Positions 1-9,661 of a stretch of 64,000 bases of DNA are shown here, in pieces (within the stretch, counting starts at the first letter, position 1; each line of letters starts with the position of its first letter). Source of the DNA: Paenibacillus graminis (GTDB taxonomy: Bacteria > Bacillota > Bacilli > Paenibacillales > Paenibacillaceae); contig NZ_CP009287.1 of the NCBI RefSeq assembly GCF_000758705.1, forward strand, positions 5,642,001 to 5,706,000. The letters run 5' to 3'. Both the position numbers and the translations under genes were made by a program. The notes beneath the pieces are model-generated. The model was not told where the DNA came from. It was given only the letters and a program-made list of their open reading frames with translations, and did no database searches.

Positions 1-1124
1 TCCGCCCGGTCCGCAACCATGAAGATATCCATATTCCTCGACTTTCGGAGGATATCATTGACAACAGAGCCTTGCCAGAACTCCTGCCACCTCGACTGCC
101 GGGAATGGCCCAGCATAATCCGGGTAACATTATGTTCAAGCGCATACTGGATCAGCCGATCCGGTAGTCTTCTCCGGGAATGGAAAGGCAGTTCTTCGAA
201 CTCTGCCCCAACCTTCTGGACAAGCTTAACGAGCGACTCTTTAAAAGCTGCCTGCTCTTTCGTAAGCGGACGTTTTTGGTTCGTAAAGGTAATGATAATG
301 AGTTCACCATTCAGCCGTTTCGCTACCTGCTGGCCGCGCCGGACATAAATTGAGCCATTCCAGTGATATTGGGTGGAGACCAGGATGCGTTCAGCTGCGC
401 CGGACGGACCGAGCATGCCCATCTGCTCACGATGCTTCTCCAGCGAGTCGTTCACCCCTTCCGCCACCAGCCGCAGAGCCAGCTCGCGCAGCACACCCAG
501 CGTTCCCCGCCGAAACAGAGTGGCGGTTTTGCTGTTGCGTACATGCCCTTCCGAGACACGCTGAAGCAGCGTTTCCGGCGTTACATCAATCAGGCGGATT
601 TCATCTGCAAGCTCCAGTGTATGCGCAGAGACGGTCTCCTCCACCTCAATCCCCATGTATTTCTGGGCCAGTTCCCTTACCCCTTCCAGCTCGTACACGT
701 TTACCGTAGTCATTACACTGATTCCGTGACCGAGCAGGAAGTGGATATCTTCCAGTCTGGTCTTGTGCTCGGCACCTGGACGGTTCCGGTGCGCCAGACC
801 ATCCACCAGAACCACCTCCGGATTCCTCAGGATCAGTGCCTCCATGTTCAGATCCTTTTTTTCTGTGCCGTCTTGAACCCAATGAATGCTCGGGATCCGT
901 TCCAGCTCCCCGATTTGTTCAATCGTTTCCGGACGCTGGAGCGTGGATACCGCACAGATGACGACATCAATTCCCTGCTGCTGAAGCGCCGTCCCTTCCC
1001 GCAGCATATGATAGGTTTTGCCCGACCCGCTTACTGCACCAATAAAAATTTTTAACCGCCCACGATGCAGCTTGGAGATGGATAACAAGATTTCCTCCGG
1101 ACTTTTCCGCTTGAAGTTTTCCAT
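1..1124 (-). CDS. KdpD-like non-kinase potassium sensor (partial, 3' end outside window)
   Basis: About 374 residues are visible, reading off the left edge. The start is the ATG at 1124, preceded by GAGGGAC. The N-terminal KdpD domain is clear: a Walker A motif GAVSGSGKT at residues 29-37, a Walker B-like VVLVDGLAH, then a universal-stress-protein-like region from about residue 235. It is a second, diverged copy of the front half of the full KdpD at 6932-9631. In Firmicutes such KdpD-like proteins at the end of kdp operons usually lack the membrane and kinase domains; whether this one stops soon cannot be seen here. It lies 24 nt after kdpC, so it is probably co-transcribed with kdpFABC. Role inferred: a ligand-sensing partner of the pump or of KdpD. 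Confidence 0.85.
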   Translation of the reverse strand, partial: MENFKRKSPEEILLSISKLHRGRLKIFIGAVSGSGKTYHMLREGTALQQQGIDVVICAVSTLQRPETIEQIGELERIPSIHWVQDGTEKKDLNMEALILRNPEVVLVDGLAHRNRPGAEHKTRLEDIHFLLGHGISVMTTVNVYELEGVRELAQKYMGIEVEETVSAHTLELADEIRLIDVTPETLLQRVSEGHVRNSKTATLFRRGTLGVLRELALRLVAEGVNDSLEKHREQMGMLGPSGAAERILVSTQYHWNGSIYVRRGQQVAKRLNGELIIITFTNQKRPLTKEQAAFKESLVKLVQKVGAEFEELPFHSRRRLPDRLIQYALEHNVTRIMLGHSRQSRWQEFWQGSVVNDILRKSRNMDIFMVADRA

Positions 1125-1148
1125 CTTGTCCGTCCCTCACGTTTCGAA

Positions 1149-1721
1149 TTATTTTCCATTCACCGTCTTCTGCACATCGATATTGAGAAGGAGCACATTG
1201 ACAGCCCGCTCTCCCAAGACCCCAAGCTCTCTTTCTTGGGTATGCTTGGCCACCAATTCCTTCAATTGTTCTTCCGGTATGCCAGTGCTTTTGCTGATGC
1301 GCGGGATTTGAACCTGAGCCGCCTCCACACTGATGTGCGGATCTAATCCGGAGCCGGAATTGGTGATCAGATCTACGGGCAGTTCAGACACGGGGACCCC
1401 GGGGTTCTCCGACTTCCAAGCCTCTACTGATGCCTTCGTGCGTTCAAGCATATCCGGATTAGAAGGCGCATAGTTCGGCGTACCTGAGGAAACCGCGTTA
1501 TATTCAATACTAGAGATCCGGCCATGGAAGTAACCCGGGGACGTGAAATTCTGTCCGATCCATTTGGAGCCAATGACTTCATGTTTATCATTATAGATCA
1601 AGCTTCCATCTGCCTTATCAGGCATGACTGCCTGGGCAATTCCCGTCACAACCAGCTGATACGCCAGAATGACAATCATGAGTGCGACACTTGTTCTTAT
1701 GGTAACAGCGATAGTCTTCAT
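1149..1721 (-). CDS. kdpC: K+-transporting ATPase subunit C
   Basis: KdpC, 190 aa, the usual family length. One N-terminal membrane segment (about residues 10-32) is followed by an extracytoplasmic domain with the family's conserved [11 protein letters not shown] stretch. KdpC is the single-span accessory subunit of the KdpFABC P-type ATPase and holds the KdpA channel and KdpB ATPase together. It follows kdpB by 16 nt and precedes the KdpD-like gene by 24 nt, so it is inside one operon. Confidence 0.97.
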   Translation of the reverse strand: MKTIAVTIRTSVALMIVILAYQLVVTGIAQAVMPDKADGSLIYNDKHEVIGSKWIGQNFTSPGYFHGRISSIEYNAVSSGTPNYAPSNPDMLERTKASVEAWKSENPGVPVSELPVDLITNSGSGLDPHISVEAAQVQIPRISKSTGIPEEQLKELVAKHTQERELGVLGERAVNVLLLNIDVQKTVNGK

Positions 1722-1737
1722 ACCGCATTCATCCTCT

Positions 1738-3765
1738 CTATACCCAGAATTGGACTAGCAGGTCAATCAGCTTAATGCCGACAAACGGGACAATCACACC
1801 GCCCAGGCCATAAATGATCAGGTTGCGGCTGAGGAGCTGTGACGAGCTCATCGGCTTATAAGCCACCCCTTTCATTGCCAGCGGAATCAGCAGCGGAATG
1901 ATCACTGCGTTAAAGATCAAGGCTGACAGGATGGCTGACAGAGGGGAATGCAGTCTCATCACATTCAAGACTTCCATTTCAGGAATCGCCACCATGAACA
2001 TCGCCGGAATAATCGCAAAATATTTGGCGATATCATTCGCAATACTGAATGTAGTTAATGCTCCGCGGGTCATCAGCAGCTGCTTGCCGATAGAGACCAC
2101 TTCAATAATTTTGGAAGGATCGGAGTCAAGGTCCACCATGTTGGCAGCCTCCTTGGCAGCAACCGTTCCGCTGTTCATGGCAATTCCCACATCGGCCTGG
2201 GCCAAGGCCGGTGCATCATTGGTACCGTCACCGGTCATGGCTACCAGCTTGCCTTCCGCTTGTTCGCGGCGGATGACAGCAATTTTATCTTCCGGTTTGC
2301 TTTCGGCAATGAAATCATCCACTCCGGCTTCAGCGGCGATGGTCGCAGCAGTCAGCGGATTATCCCCCGTACACATAATCGTCTTGATTCCCATCTTCCG
2401 CATCTGCTCGAACCGTTCCCGCATCCCCGGTTTTACCGTATCCTTCAGGTAAATGAGGCCGTATATCGTCTGATCAACAGCAACGGCAAGCGGTGTTCCC
2501 CCCGCCGAAGCAATCGCATTGCTGTTTGCCTGCAAGTCGTCCGGGATCATCCCGCCCTGGCCGGCGACCCATTGTTTTACCGCATCTACTGCCCCCTTGC
2601 GGATATGCCGTCCATCCGGCAGGTCAATGCCGCTCATGCGGGTCTCTGCCTTGAACTCTACAAATTCCGCACCATCAGCAACGGACTCCTGAAAAGACAG
2701 ATTCTGATTCTTCAGCAGCTCCAGCACAGACCGCCCCTCAGGCGTCTCATCGCGAACCGAACTTAAGGCTGCCCAAGCCGCCACATCCTGCCGGGAGTGC
2801 TTGCCTACCGGGATAAATTCACTGGCCATGCGGTTCCCGTAAGTGATGGTTCCTGTCTTATCGAGAATGATCGTGTTGATATCCCCGGATGCTTCCACCG
2901 CTTTACCGGACATGGCCAACACGTTGAACTGTGTGACCCGGTCCATTCCCGCAATACCGATGGCCGACAGCAGCCCTCCAATGGTAGTGGGGATCAGGCA
3001 GACCAGCAGGGCAATCAGCACAGGCACTTCCAGGCGGATATCCAGATAATCGGCAAAGAAAGGCAGTGTAATGACTACGATCAGAAAAATAATGGTCAGA
3101 CTGACCAGCACGGTATTTAGAGCAATCTCGTTTGGCGTCTTTTGACGTTTGGCCCCTTCTACCAGAGAAATCATCCGGTCCAGAAAAGACTCTCCGGGAT
3201 CACTGGTAATGCGGACCTTAATCCGGTCACTGATTACCTTGGTTCCTCCGGTTACAGAGCTGAAGTCACCGCCAGCCTCTTTAATCACCGGAGCAGATTC
3301 GCCCGTAATGGCCGATTCATCGACTGAAGCCAGGCCTTCAATAACCTCACCGTCACCCGGAATCATTTCTCCCTGGGCCACAATAACAACATCGCCTTTG
3401 CGCAGTTCCGTGGAAGGCACTTGTTTGACTGAGCTTCCGCTCACCTTGTTTGCGGTGATCTCTTTTTTTGATTTTTTAAGGGAATCGGCTTGCGCTTTGC
3501 CCCGGCCTTCCGCCAGTGCTTCTGCAAAGTTGGCAAAGAGTACAGTGAACAGCAAAACGAACGCTACCGCAAGATTAAAGCCCGTGGATACATCCCCGCC
3601 AAATGCATCAGGCACAAATACAAGAAATAAGGTAATGATGAATCCGAGCTCCACCACAAACATTATTGGATTACGCAGCATAATGCGCGGGTCCAGCTTG
3701 ATAAAGGACTGTTTGGCAGCCTGCAGGACAATATCTTTATTTATTGCACTCTTCTTTGTACTCAT
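1738..3765 (-). CDS. kdpB: K+-transporting P-type ATPase subunit B
   Basis: KdpB, 675 aa, the ATP-hydrolysing subunit of the high-affinity K+ pump. The P-type ATPase signatures are intact: the phosphorylation motif DKTGTIT near residue 305, the actuator motif TGES, and the hinge motif [16 protein letters not shown]. Hydrophobic segments lie around residues 35-80, 215-270 and 580-675. I place the start at the ATG at 3765 ([10 protein letters not shown]), because GGAGGA sits about 7 nt upstream; an in-frame ATG six codons earlier lacks a good site. The kdpA stop is 24 nt upstream. In the complex it drives K+ delivered by KdpA into the cytoplasm. Confidence 0.98.
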   Translation of the reverse strand: MSTKKSAINKDIVLQAAKQSFIKLDPRIMLRNPIMFVVELGFIITLFLVFVPDAFGGDVSTGFNLAVAFVLLFTVLFANFAEALAEGRGKAQADSLKKSKKEITANKVSGSSVKQVPSTELRKGDVVIVAQGEMIPGDGEVIEGLASVDESAITGESAPVIKEAGGDFSSVTGGTKVISDRIKVRITSDPGESFLDRMISLVEGAKRQKTPNEIALNTVLVSLTIIFLIVVITLPFFADYLDIRLEVPVLIALLVCLIPTTIGGLLSAIGIAGMDRVTQFNVLAMSGKAVEASGDINTIILDKTGTITYGNRMASEFIPVGKHSRQDVAAWAALSSVRDETPEGRSVLELLKNQNLSFQESVADGAEFVEFKAETRMSGIDLPDGRHIRKGAVDAVKQWVAGQGGMIPDDLQANSNAIASAGGTPLAVAVDQTIYGLIYLKDTVKPGMRERFEQMRKMGIKTIMCTGDNPLTAATIAAEAGVDDFIAESKPEDKIAVIRREQAEGKLVAMTGDGTNDAPALAQADVGIAMNSGTVAAKEAANMVDLDSDPSKIIEVVSIGKQLLMTRGALTTFSIANDIAKYFAIIPAMFMVAIPEMEVLNVMRLHSPLSAILSALIFNAVIIPLLIPLAMKGVAYKPMSSSQLLSRNLIIYGLGGVIVPFVGIKLIDLLVQFWV

Positions 3766-3788
3766 TTTTCTTCCTCCATCCATAGCCT

Positions 3789-5465
3789 CTAAGGTTTCAG
3801 CGTCAAGAATTCAGCAATCGGTCCCAGTGCAAGCGCCGGAAAGAATGTCAATGCCCCTACAATCAGTACCGTACCCAGAAAAACAGTACCAAACAGAGCC
3901 TTGTCTGTACGGAATGTCCCTGAGGTTTCCGGTACAGTTTTCTTGGCTGCCAGTGAACCTGCTACAGCCAGCATCGCGATCATGGAGAAATACCGGCCAA
4001 GGAACATCACAATTCCGGTGGAGATATTCCAGAATGGCGTTGCATCGCCAAGCCCCTCGAAGCCGGAGCCATTGTTGGCGGCAGCAGAAGTGAATTCATA
4101 CAGCGCTTGTGTCAGCCCGTGAAAGCCGGGATTCGAAAGGGTATCGGACTGGGTGAGCAGCGCCAGGGCCGTAGGCAGCAAAATAAGCATCGGATTGATA
4201 ATGAGCGTGACTGCGATCAGTTTCATTTCTTTACCTTCTATTTTTTTACCAAGAAACTCCGGTGTTCGCCCTACCATCAGACCCGATAAAAACACGGCAA
4301 TCATCGTATACATGAGCACATTGACAAATCCCACTCCGACACCGCCAAATACTGTATTCAGCATCATGTTGCCGATCGTAATCAAACCGCCTATAGGCGT
4401 CAGGGTATCATGCATCGTATTGACTGCTCCTGTCTCAGATGCTGTCGTAACAACCGAGTACAGGGCAGACTGGGCAACGCCGAACCTGACTTCCTTCCCT
4501 TCCATGGAGCCTTGCTGATGCTGAATACCCAGGGCGTTAACGGCCGGGTTACCTGCATTTTCACTGGCCAGTGAAATTCCCAGGAAAACTATGAACATCA
4601 TGGCCATCGATACGAACAGCACCCGGCCCTGTTTTTTATTGCCAACCATTTTCCCGTAGGTAAAAGGAAGCCCCGTACCTAGCAGCAGCATGAGCAGAAT
4701 TTGCAGCAGGTTGCTGACCGCATCCGGATTCTCGAAAGGATGGGCAGAATTGACACCAAAGAAACCGCCGCCGTTGTTGCCCAGCTCCTTAATCGACAGA
4801 AAAGAAGCTACAGGGCCGCGCGCGATCTCTTGTGTCATCCCTTCCAGCGTATGGCCCAGAGCAGTAGGCTCCAGCGTTTGCGGCACACCGAGAGCCACAA
4901 AAACAAGTGCCAGGACAAAGGAGATCGGCAGCAGAATCCGGGTGATCCCCCGGACCATATCCACGAAGAAGTTCCCCAGGGGCTTCCCGGTTAAACCACG
5001 GATAATGGCGATTCCCACAGCAAGCCCGGTAGCGGGGGAGGTAAACATCATAAATACGATAGCCAGCATTTGCGACAGATAAGATAGTCCGCTTTCACCG
5101 CTGTAATGCTGAAGATTCGTATTCGCCATAAAGCTGATTGCCGTATTAAAAGCAAGTGTCGGCTCCATCGAAGCGATCCCGCTTGGATTTAACGGCAGCA
5201 CACCCTGAAATCTGAAAATCAGATAGACCAGCAGCATCATCACTGCATTGCTGAGGACCGCAGCCAGAGCATATTGCTTCCAGCTATAGTTCTCTTTCCG
5301 TATGCCGCCAATCGCAAAGACCGGCTTCTCCAGCCAGCCGACCCAGCGGTCTAGCCCTGTTCTCTCATAATTGAAGACTTGAGCCATGTACAGTCCCGCA
5401 GGACGGGCAAGCAGCAAGGAGAGCAATAAGGTTACAGCAATTGCGATATAAGAAATCATGGTCAC
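3789..5465 (-). CDS. kdpA: K+-transporting ATPase subunit A
   Basis: KdpA, 558 aa, the K+-selecting channel-like subunit related to the SKT superfamily. Selectivity-filter-like loops are visible, including [27 protein letters not shown] and ANNGSGFEG, between about ten hydrophobic segments. The start is a GTG at 5465, chosen because GGAGGG lies 7 nt upstream; an ATG two codons later is less well spaced. kdpF ends 23 nt upstream and kdpB begins 23 nt downstream. Confidence 0.97.
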   Translation of the reverse strand: MTMISYIAIAVTLLLSLLLARPAGLYMAQVFNYERTGLDRWVGWLEKPVFAIGGIRKENYSWKQYALAAVLSNAVMMLLVYLIFRFQGVLPLNPSGIASMEPTLAFNTAISFMANTNLQHYSGESGLSYLSQMLAIVFMMFTSPATGLAVGIAIIRGLTGKPLGNFFVDMVRGITRILLPISFVLALVFVALGVPQTLEPTALGHTLEGMTQEIARGPVASFLSIKELGNNGGGFFGVNSAHPFENPDAVSNLLQILLMLLLGTGLPFTYGKMVGNKKQGRVLFVSMAMMFIVFLGISLASENAGNPAVNALGIQHQQGSMEGKEVRFGVAQSALYSVVTTASETGAVNTMHDTLTPIGGLITIGNMMLNTVFGGVGVGFVNVLMYTMIAVFLSGLMVGRTPEFLGKKIEGKEMKLIAVTLIINPMLILLPTALALLTQSDTLSNPGFHGLTQALYEFTSAAANNGSGFEGLGDATPFWNISTGIVMFLGRYFSMIAMLAVAGSLAAKKTVPETSGTFRTDKALFGTVFLGTVLIVGALTFFPALALGPIAEFLTLKP

Positions 5466-5488
5466 TTAAATCCCTCCTGAAATCGTTA

Positions 5489-5569
5489 CTAGAATTTTTC
5501 CGGATTAATCAGTGCGTAAGTTAAATAGACAAAGAGAGCTGCTACGATCATTCCCAGTACCCACATCAT
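5489..5569 (-). CDS. kdpF: KdpF, small subunit of the K+ ATPase
   Basis: A 26-codon frame encoding one hydrophobic helix and ending in YALINPEKF, the typical KdpF C-terminus (Y-x-L-x-x-PEKF). KdpF stabilises the KdpABC complex in the membrane. The start is the first of two adjacent ATGs; it overlaps the TGA of the micro-ORF upstream (ATGA overlap), implying translational coupling. The frame is short enough that automatic gene calling often misses it. Confidence 0.85.
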   Translation of the reverse strand: MMWVLGMIVAALFVYLTYALINPEKF

Positions 5570-5673
5570 CCTTGGTCACTCCCTTTATCGATGGTTCCGG
5601 AAGCCCATTGGCCCAGCCCGATCATGAGCAGGGTGAGAATGATAAATGCGGCAATCATATAAATGTCCAACAT
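5566..5673 (-). CDS. 35-aa single-span micro-protein upstream of kdpF
   Basis: A 35-codon frame starting MLDIYMIAAF, with a strong AGGAGG site about 9 nt before the ATG at 5673. It encodes one membrane helix (about residues 5-21) and a short polar tail ending IDKGSDQG. Its stop overlaps the kdpF start. The good ribosome binding site and the overlap support translation. I do not assign a family; small membrane ORFs next to kdpF occur in other kdp operons, so an accessory peptide of the pump is a reasonable inference. It could also serve only to couple translation into kdpF. Confidence 0.6.
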   Translation of the reverse strand: MLDIYMIAAFIILTLLMIGLGQWASGTIDKGSDQG

Positions 5674-5689
5674 GTTAATAGACCTCCTT

Positions 5690-6028
5690 CTATTTAACGT
5701 AGTATCTGTCTTCGCCGAGCACCTGGTTCACAGCCTTGAGGAAACCTGCATAACCTCCATCCCTATCCTGCCGGGAGGCAAGCGCCAGCAGCATTGCCTG
5801 TCCGATTTGCCTGTCATCCAGCTCATAGCTGCCTGATAGAATTCCTTTAATCTCATCATCAGGCGCTCCCTGGGCGAACATTCGGGCTGCTTTATAAATC
5901 TCTTTATTTTCATACCAGCCTTGCATTCCCGCTTTCCGCATGTCGGCAACATCGTATATTTTTTTTATCGAATACAGCACTACCAGCAGAATTGAGATCA
6001 GCCCTGTGTTTCTTAACAATCCTTCCAT
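5690..6028 (-). CDS. Hypothetical membrane-anchored protein, first gene of the kdp structural operon
   Basis: A 112-aa protein that I do not recognise. It has one N-terminal hydrophobic segment (about residues 8-22) and a soluble, charged remainder of about 85 residues containing AARMFAQGAPDDEIKG and DDRQIGQAMLLALAS, which looks helical. It ends 16 nt before the kdpF-side micro-ORF and is preceded by a GGTGG-type site. Its position as first gene of the pump operon suggests a role linked to KdpFABC (assembly, turnover or sensing), but the sequence gives no catalytic motif. Confidence 0.75.
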   Translation of the reverse strand: MEGLLRNTGLISILLVVLYSIKKIYDVADMRKAGMQGWYENKEIYKAARMFAQGAPDDEIKGILSGSYELDDRQIGQAMLLALASRQDRDGGYAGFLKAVNQVLGEDRYYVK

Positions 6029-6099
6029 CCCCCACCACCTCTTTCCTGATCAGCCAACCCGACTTATACTTGTGCTTCCGAGATTCAGAGTAACATTTC

Positions 6100-6173
6100 C
6101 CCCATAAGTTTAGGGTTAGGGTTTTCATGAAGGTATTAAGATCATCTAAAGATTCAGATTGTAAGCGCAGCAC
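6100..6173 (-). promoter_or_regulatory. Candidate control region of the kdp structural operon
   Basis: Between the kdpE terminator and the 112-aa gene lies a control region containing TATTAAGAT at 6134-6142, the same word found three times upstream of kdpD, and a short C-rich direct repeat (AACCCTAACCCTAAA on the minus strand). OmpR/PhoB-family regulators such as KdpE bind direct repeats, so these are candidate KdpE sites. I see no convincing -35/-10 pair, which would fit an activator-dependent promoter. Inference only. Confidence 0.3.
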
Positions 6174-6203
6174 AAAAAAACCATGCCCTCAAAAGAGCAT
6201 GGT
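6174..6203 (-). terminator. Rho-independent terminator after kdpDE
   Basis: On the minus strand ACCATGC and GCATGGT form a short hairpin followed by seven T. It lies 29 nt past the kdpE stop and separates kdpDE from the pump operon. Confidence 0.8.
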
Positions 6204-6231
6204 TGGTCACGCAAGTTGAATTTTTAACCGT

Positions 6232-6939
6232 TCAGCTATCGTCACCCACCTGAAGCATCCGGTAGCCAATTCCGATATGTGTTTGAATGTACTTGAACTG
6301 CGCGGGTGTTTTTTCGATTTTTTTCCTCAAAGTTGCCATAAATACCCGCAGAGAAGGAATATCCACTGTTGGACTGCCCCATATCTCGTGCAAAATATAA
6401 TTATGGGTTAGCACCTTTCCCACATTTTTGGCCATCAGGCACAGAAGCTTATATTCACTTGGAGTCAGATGGATTTCTTCATCACCGATCCATACGCATC
6501 CAGCGGCATAATCAATCTTCAGGTTTCCATTGACGAAGCTGGATGCATCCTTAAGAAGCTTGTCACTGTCATACCGGATTCTCCGCAGACTCACCCGCAG
6601 CCTGGCCAGCAGCTCCTCCACACTGAAGGGCTTGGTTAAATAATCATCTGCCCCCGCATCCAGCGCCTCTATTTTGTCCCGGTCTTCGCTGCGTGCACTG
6701 ACCACGATAATCGGCAGATTTGACCAAGTGCGGATCTTTTTGATAATATCCACACCGTCCATATCCGGCAGTCCCAAGTCGAGGATCATCAAGTCCGGTT
6801 GGTTGGATACCGCTTCTAATATAGAGGCCTCGCCCGTCTCAGCCGTATGATATTTATACCCTTGGGTCTCCAGCGTGGTTGTAATCAGCTTGCGGATGGG
6901 CTTGTCGTCCTCCACGACAAGAATTAAAGGCTTATTCAT
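6232..6939 (-). CDS. kdpE: Two-component response regulator KdpE
   Basis: An OmpR/PhoB-family regulator of 235 aa. The receiver domain has the acidic pair EDD at residues 10-12, the phospho-acceptor Asp54 in LMILDLGLPDMDG and the conserved Lys in YLTKPF. The C-terminal half is a winged-helix DNA-binding domain (HLTPSEYKLLCLMAKN). The ATG at 6939 is chosen for its AGGAGG site; it lies inside the end of kdpD, an 8-nt overlap that indicates coupled translation. Known role of the family: activates kdp transcription at low K+ or high osmolarity. It is followed by a terminator. Confidence 0.97.
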   Translation of the reverse strand: MNKPLILVVEDDKPIRKLITTTLETQGYKYHTAETGEASILEAVSNQPDLMILDLGLPDMDGVDIIKKIRTWSNLPIIVVSARSEDRDKIEALDAGADDYLTKPFSVEELLARLRVSLRRIRYDSDKLLKDASSFVNGNLKIDYAAGCVWIGDEEIHLTPSEYKLLCLMAKNVGKVLTHNYILHEIWGSPTVDIPSLRVFMATLRKKIEKTPAQFKYIQTHIGIGYRMLQVGDDS

Positions 6940-9631
6940 GAATATTGACCTCCTCGGCGTGCAGGGTGAAATAAAATACCGTTCCTTTGGGGACATTGTC
7001 CATCACGCCTATAGTCCCTCCATGGGCATTCACAATCGACTTGCACAAAGAAAGCCCCAAGCCCAGGCCACGGCGGCCATCCCCGCGTATATTATCCACT
7101 GTATAAAACATCTCAAACAGCCTGGCCTTGGCTTCCTCAGAAATGCCCGGACCATCGTCGGAGATTTCCACAATAACTCTTTGTCCATCCTGTTTGGCCG
7201 AAACGGTAATGTGGGAACCCTGCTGGGTATACTTAATGGCGTTATCCACAATATTGATCAGAACCTGCACAATCAGCCGGGAATCCATCCGGGCCATAAG
7301 CAGCTCATCAGCAAGTTCTGTTTGAATTACATGTTTCTCACTGTTGCGGTTCACGTGAAGAAGAGCTTCAGAGATAACCTCCTCCAGCAATTCCGCCTGA
7401 AAGTTAAGATTCAGTGTCCCATTCTCAATCCGGCTAATCGACAGCAAATTTTCCACCAAATGAATCAGCCAGATGGAGTCATCATAAATATCCGTGTACA
7501 GTCCTTTTTTCTGCTCCTCGCTCAGGACCCCGGAATTCCCCACAAGTATTCCTGCGTTCCCCGAGATGCTGGTAAGGGGGGTACGCAGATCATGAGAGAT
7601 CGAGCGGAGCAGATTGGCGCGGAGATGCTCCTGCTGAATTTGCAGGGAAATTTCTTTTTGTTTTTCGTTCAGCTTTTCTTTTTCCAGAGCAAGTGCACAT
7701 TCCCCCAACATCGCAATCATCAGGCCCTTCTCAAAAACCTCTAATGGCTCTTCCTGTTCCATCACAATAGCGGCCACTGCAAAAACCGTATCGCCTCCGC
7801 GCACAGCATGGTACAGGCAATTCGCGCCAAAAAAGGTATCCGTGGTCGCTCCCGCGCGCTTGTTGTTCTTAAATACCCAATCTGCAACCGCACGTTCATT
7901 GCTGCCTGTGTACATATGCGGATCAGCTTCAGAGCCTTCCTTTGGAAAAATCAGCGGCTCGGTCAATGCCCCTTCCTGAACCGCATAAAAAATGACCGTC
8001 CTATCCAGCAGCTTTACCATCTGATGCGCCATTTCATCAATGATCGCCGGCGAATCTTTCGCCTGCTGCAGCTTCCGGCTGGTTTCCAGAAGAACCTCCG
8101 TCCGGTAGGCTTTTTGTGCAGATTGACGGGCCTGCTCGCTTACCCGCATGGTCAGTGTACTGGTTATGAACGAGGCCGTCAGCATCACCAGAAAAGTAAC
8201 CGGATACCCTGAATCATATGCATTCAGAGAATAGTAAGGCTCGGTAAAAAAGTAATTGAACACAAGCACGCTCATTACCGACGAAACAGCGCTGTACACC
8301 CTTCCCTTGGTTACAATTGCGCTTAACAGAACCCCCAGAATATATACAGTAATAATATTGGATTCCAGAAACCCCAGATAGCGAAACCAGATGCCGATCA
8401 GTGTGCAAACCAATAAAATGGCAATAGTCTTGTTGGTGTCTGCCAGCGACAGCTTCGGATATCTCACGTATAAAGGTAATCTTTTGTAAAAGGAGGGGTG
8501 GGTGTAGGGAATAATATAGATTTCAATATTGGGAAGCAGAGTGGTGAGCTTATCCACAAGATTAGATTTAGCATACCCTCTCTTTTTAAAGGGAGAGCGG
8601 CCGAGGACAATTTTTGAAACCCGGCTCGTTTTGACATATTCCGCGATCTGTCCCGGCACATCCTCTCCATATACCGTCGCGATATTCGCCCCCATTTGCT
8701 CAGCCAGTCTTAAATTATCCCTCAGCTCGGTTTTGTTTTTGGGGGTTAATTTTTGGGTTTGCGGCGTTTCTACAAAAAGTGCCGTAAACTGTCCATGGAA
8801 AGCTTCAGCCATTCTCGCAGCCGCCCTGATCACTTTCTTATTGGAAGCAGCCGAGGATAGGCAGACCAAAATATGATCCTTGGTATCATAATCATTTTTC
8901 TTCGCCTGTTCACTGATTTGCACTGCGATCCGGTTTAACTGGCTTGCCGTATTGCGCAGGGCAATTTCACGCAGAGCGGTCAGCTTCTCCTTGGTGAACA
9001 ACTGCTCAATTCCCTGTTCATCAGCATTTTCACGCTGAATTTTCCCTTTATTCAAACGGTCTATCAAGTCATTAGGTTCAATATCCACCAATTCCACCTG
9101 ATCCGCACTATCGAATACGCTATCCGGTATGCGTTCCTGAACAGTCATACCAGTAATGGAGTAGACAATATCCGTCAGGCTCTCAATCTGCTGGACATTA
9201 ATCGTCGTATAGACATGAATTCCCGCGCGGAGAAGCTCCTCCACATCCTGATATCTTTTTTTGTGGCGGCATCCGGCCGTGTTTGCATGAGCCAGATCGT
9301 CCAATAAAATAAGCTCAGGGCTGCGCTGGATTGCACGGTCCAGGTCAAATTCCGGAATGACAGAATCTTCATAGGACACTTTCATTGGAGGTACAAGCTC
9401 CAGGCCTTCCAGCATCGCCTGGGTATCCGGCCGGGCATGGGTTTCAATATACCCGCCTACCACATCCGTTCCCTCTTTTTGCTCCTCATGGGCCGCATTC
9501 AGCATCGCACAAGTTTTCCCTACACCCGGCGCATACCCAATAAAAATTTTCAGCCTTCCTCTTCGTTTTCCTGCCTTCATGCCTGTTAACTGTTCAAGTA
9601 TGGAACCGTCACCGGTCTGATTGATCTCCAT
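6932..9631 (-). CDS. kdpD: Sensor histidine kinase KdpD
   Basis: A full-length KdpD of 899 aa. Order of parts: KdpD domain with Walker A GYAPGVGKT (residues 32-40) and Walker B LILLDDLAHANT; USP domain (about 245-375); four membrane segments (about 400-490); GAF-like region (about 520-650); HisKA with SHDLRTPL (about residue 680); and HATPase with DDGPGIS and GLGLGLSL (about 827-860). It senses K+/osmotic status and phosphorylates KdpE, whose start it overlaps. The start is uncertain: the ATG at 9631 has AGGGG immediately adjacent, and an in-frame ATG 17 codons later is no better. In the USP domain the c-di-AMP-binding motif known from S. aureus KdpD is only partly conserved. Confidence 0.96.
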   Translation of the reverse strand: MEINQTGDGSILEQLTGMKAGKRRGRLKIFIGYAPGVGKTCAMLNAAHEEQKEGTDVVGGYIETHARPDTQAMLEGLELVPPMKVSYEDSVIPEFDLDRAIQRSPELILLDDLAHANTAGCRHKKRYQDVEELLRAGIHVYTTINVQQIESLTDIVYSITGMTVQERIPDSVFDSADQVELVDIEPNDLIDRLNKGKIQRENADEQGIEQLFTKEKLTALREIALRNTASQLNRIAVQISEQAKKNDYDTKDHILVCLSSAASNKKVIRAAARMAEAFHGQFTALFVETPQTQKLTPKNKTELRDNLRLAEQMGANIATVYGEDVPGQIAEYVKTSRVSKIVLGRSPFKKRGYAKSNLVDKLTTLLPNIEIYIIPYTHPSFYKRLPLYVRYPKLSLADTNKTIAILLVCTLIGIWFRYLGFLESNIITVYILGVLLSAIVTKGRVYSAVSSVMSVLVFNYFFTEPYYSLNAYDSGYPVTFLVMLTASFITSTLTMRVSEQARQSAQKAYRTEVLLETSRKLQQAKDSPAIIDEMAHQMVKLLDRTVIFYAVQEGALTEPLIFPKEGSEADPHMYTGSNERAVADWVFKNNKRAGATTDTFFGANCLYHAVRGGDTVFAVAAIVMEQEEPLEVFEKGLMIAMLGECALALEKEKLNEKQKEISLQIQQEHLRANLLRSISHDLRTPLTSISGNAGILVGNSGVLSEEQKKGLYTDIYDDSIWLIHLVENLLSISRIENGTLNLNFQAELLEEVISEALLHVNRNSEKHVIQTELADELLMARMDSRLIVQVLINIVDNAIKYTQQGSHITVSAKQDGQRVIVEISDDGPGISEEAKARLFEMFYTVDNIRGDGRRGLGLGLSLCKSIVNAHGGTIGVMDNVPKGTVFYFTLHAEEVNIHE

Positions 9632-9661
9632 CCCCTGCCCGCTTTCTGTTTATCCCTGTGG

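Noticed and set aside
3149..4093. A 314-codon plus-strand open frame antisense to kdpB/kdpA
   Set aside because: Shadow of two conserved genes; no ribosome binding site or recognisable motif.
6029..6231. c-di-AMP (ydaO-type) riboswitch before the kdp operon
   Set aside because: The region is too short and lacks the conserved ydaO core.
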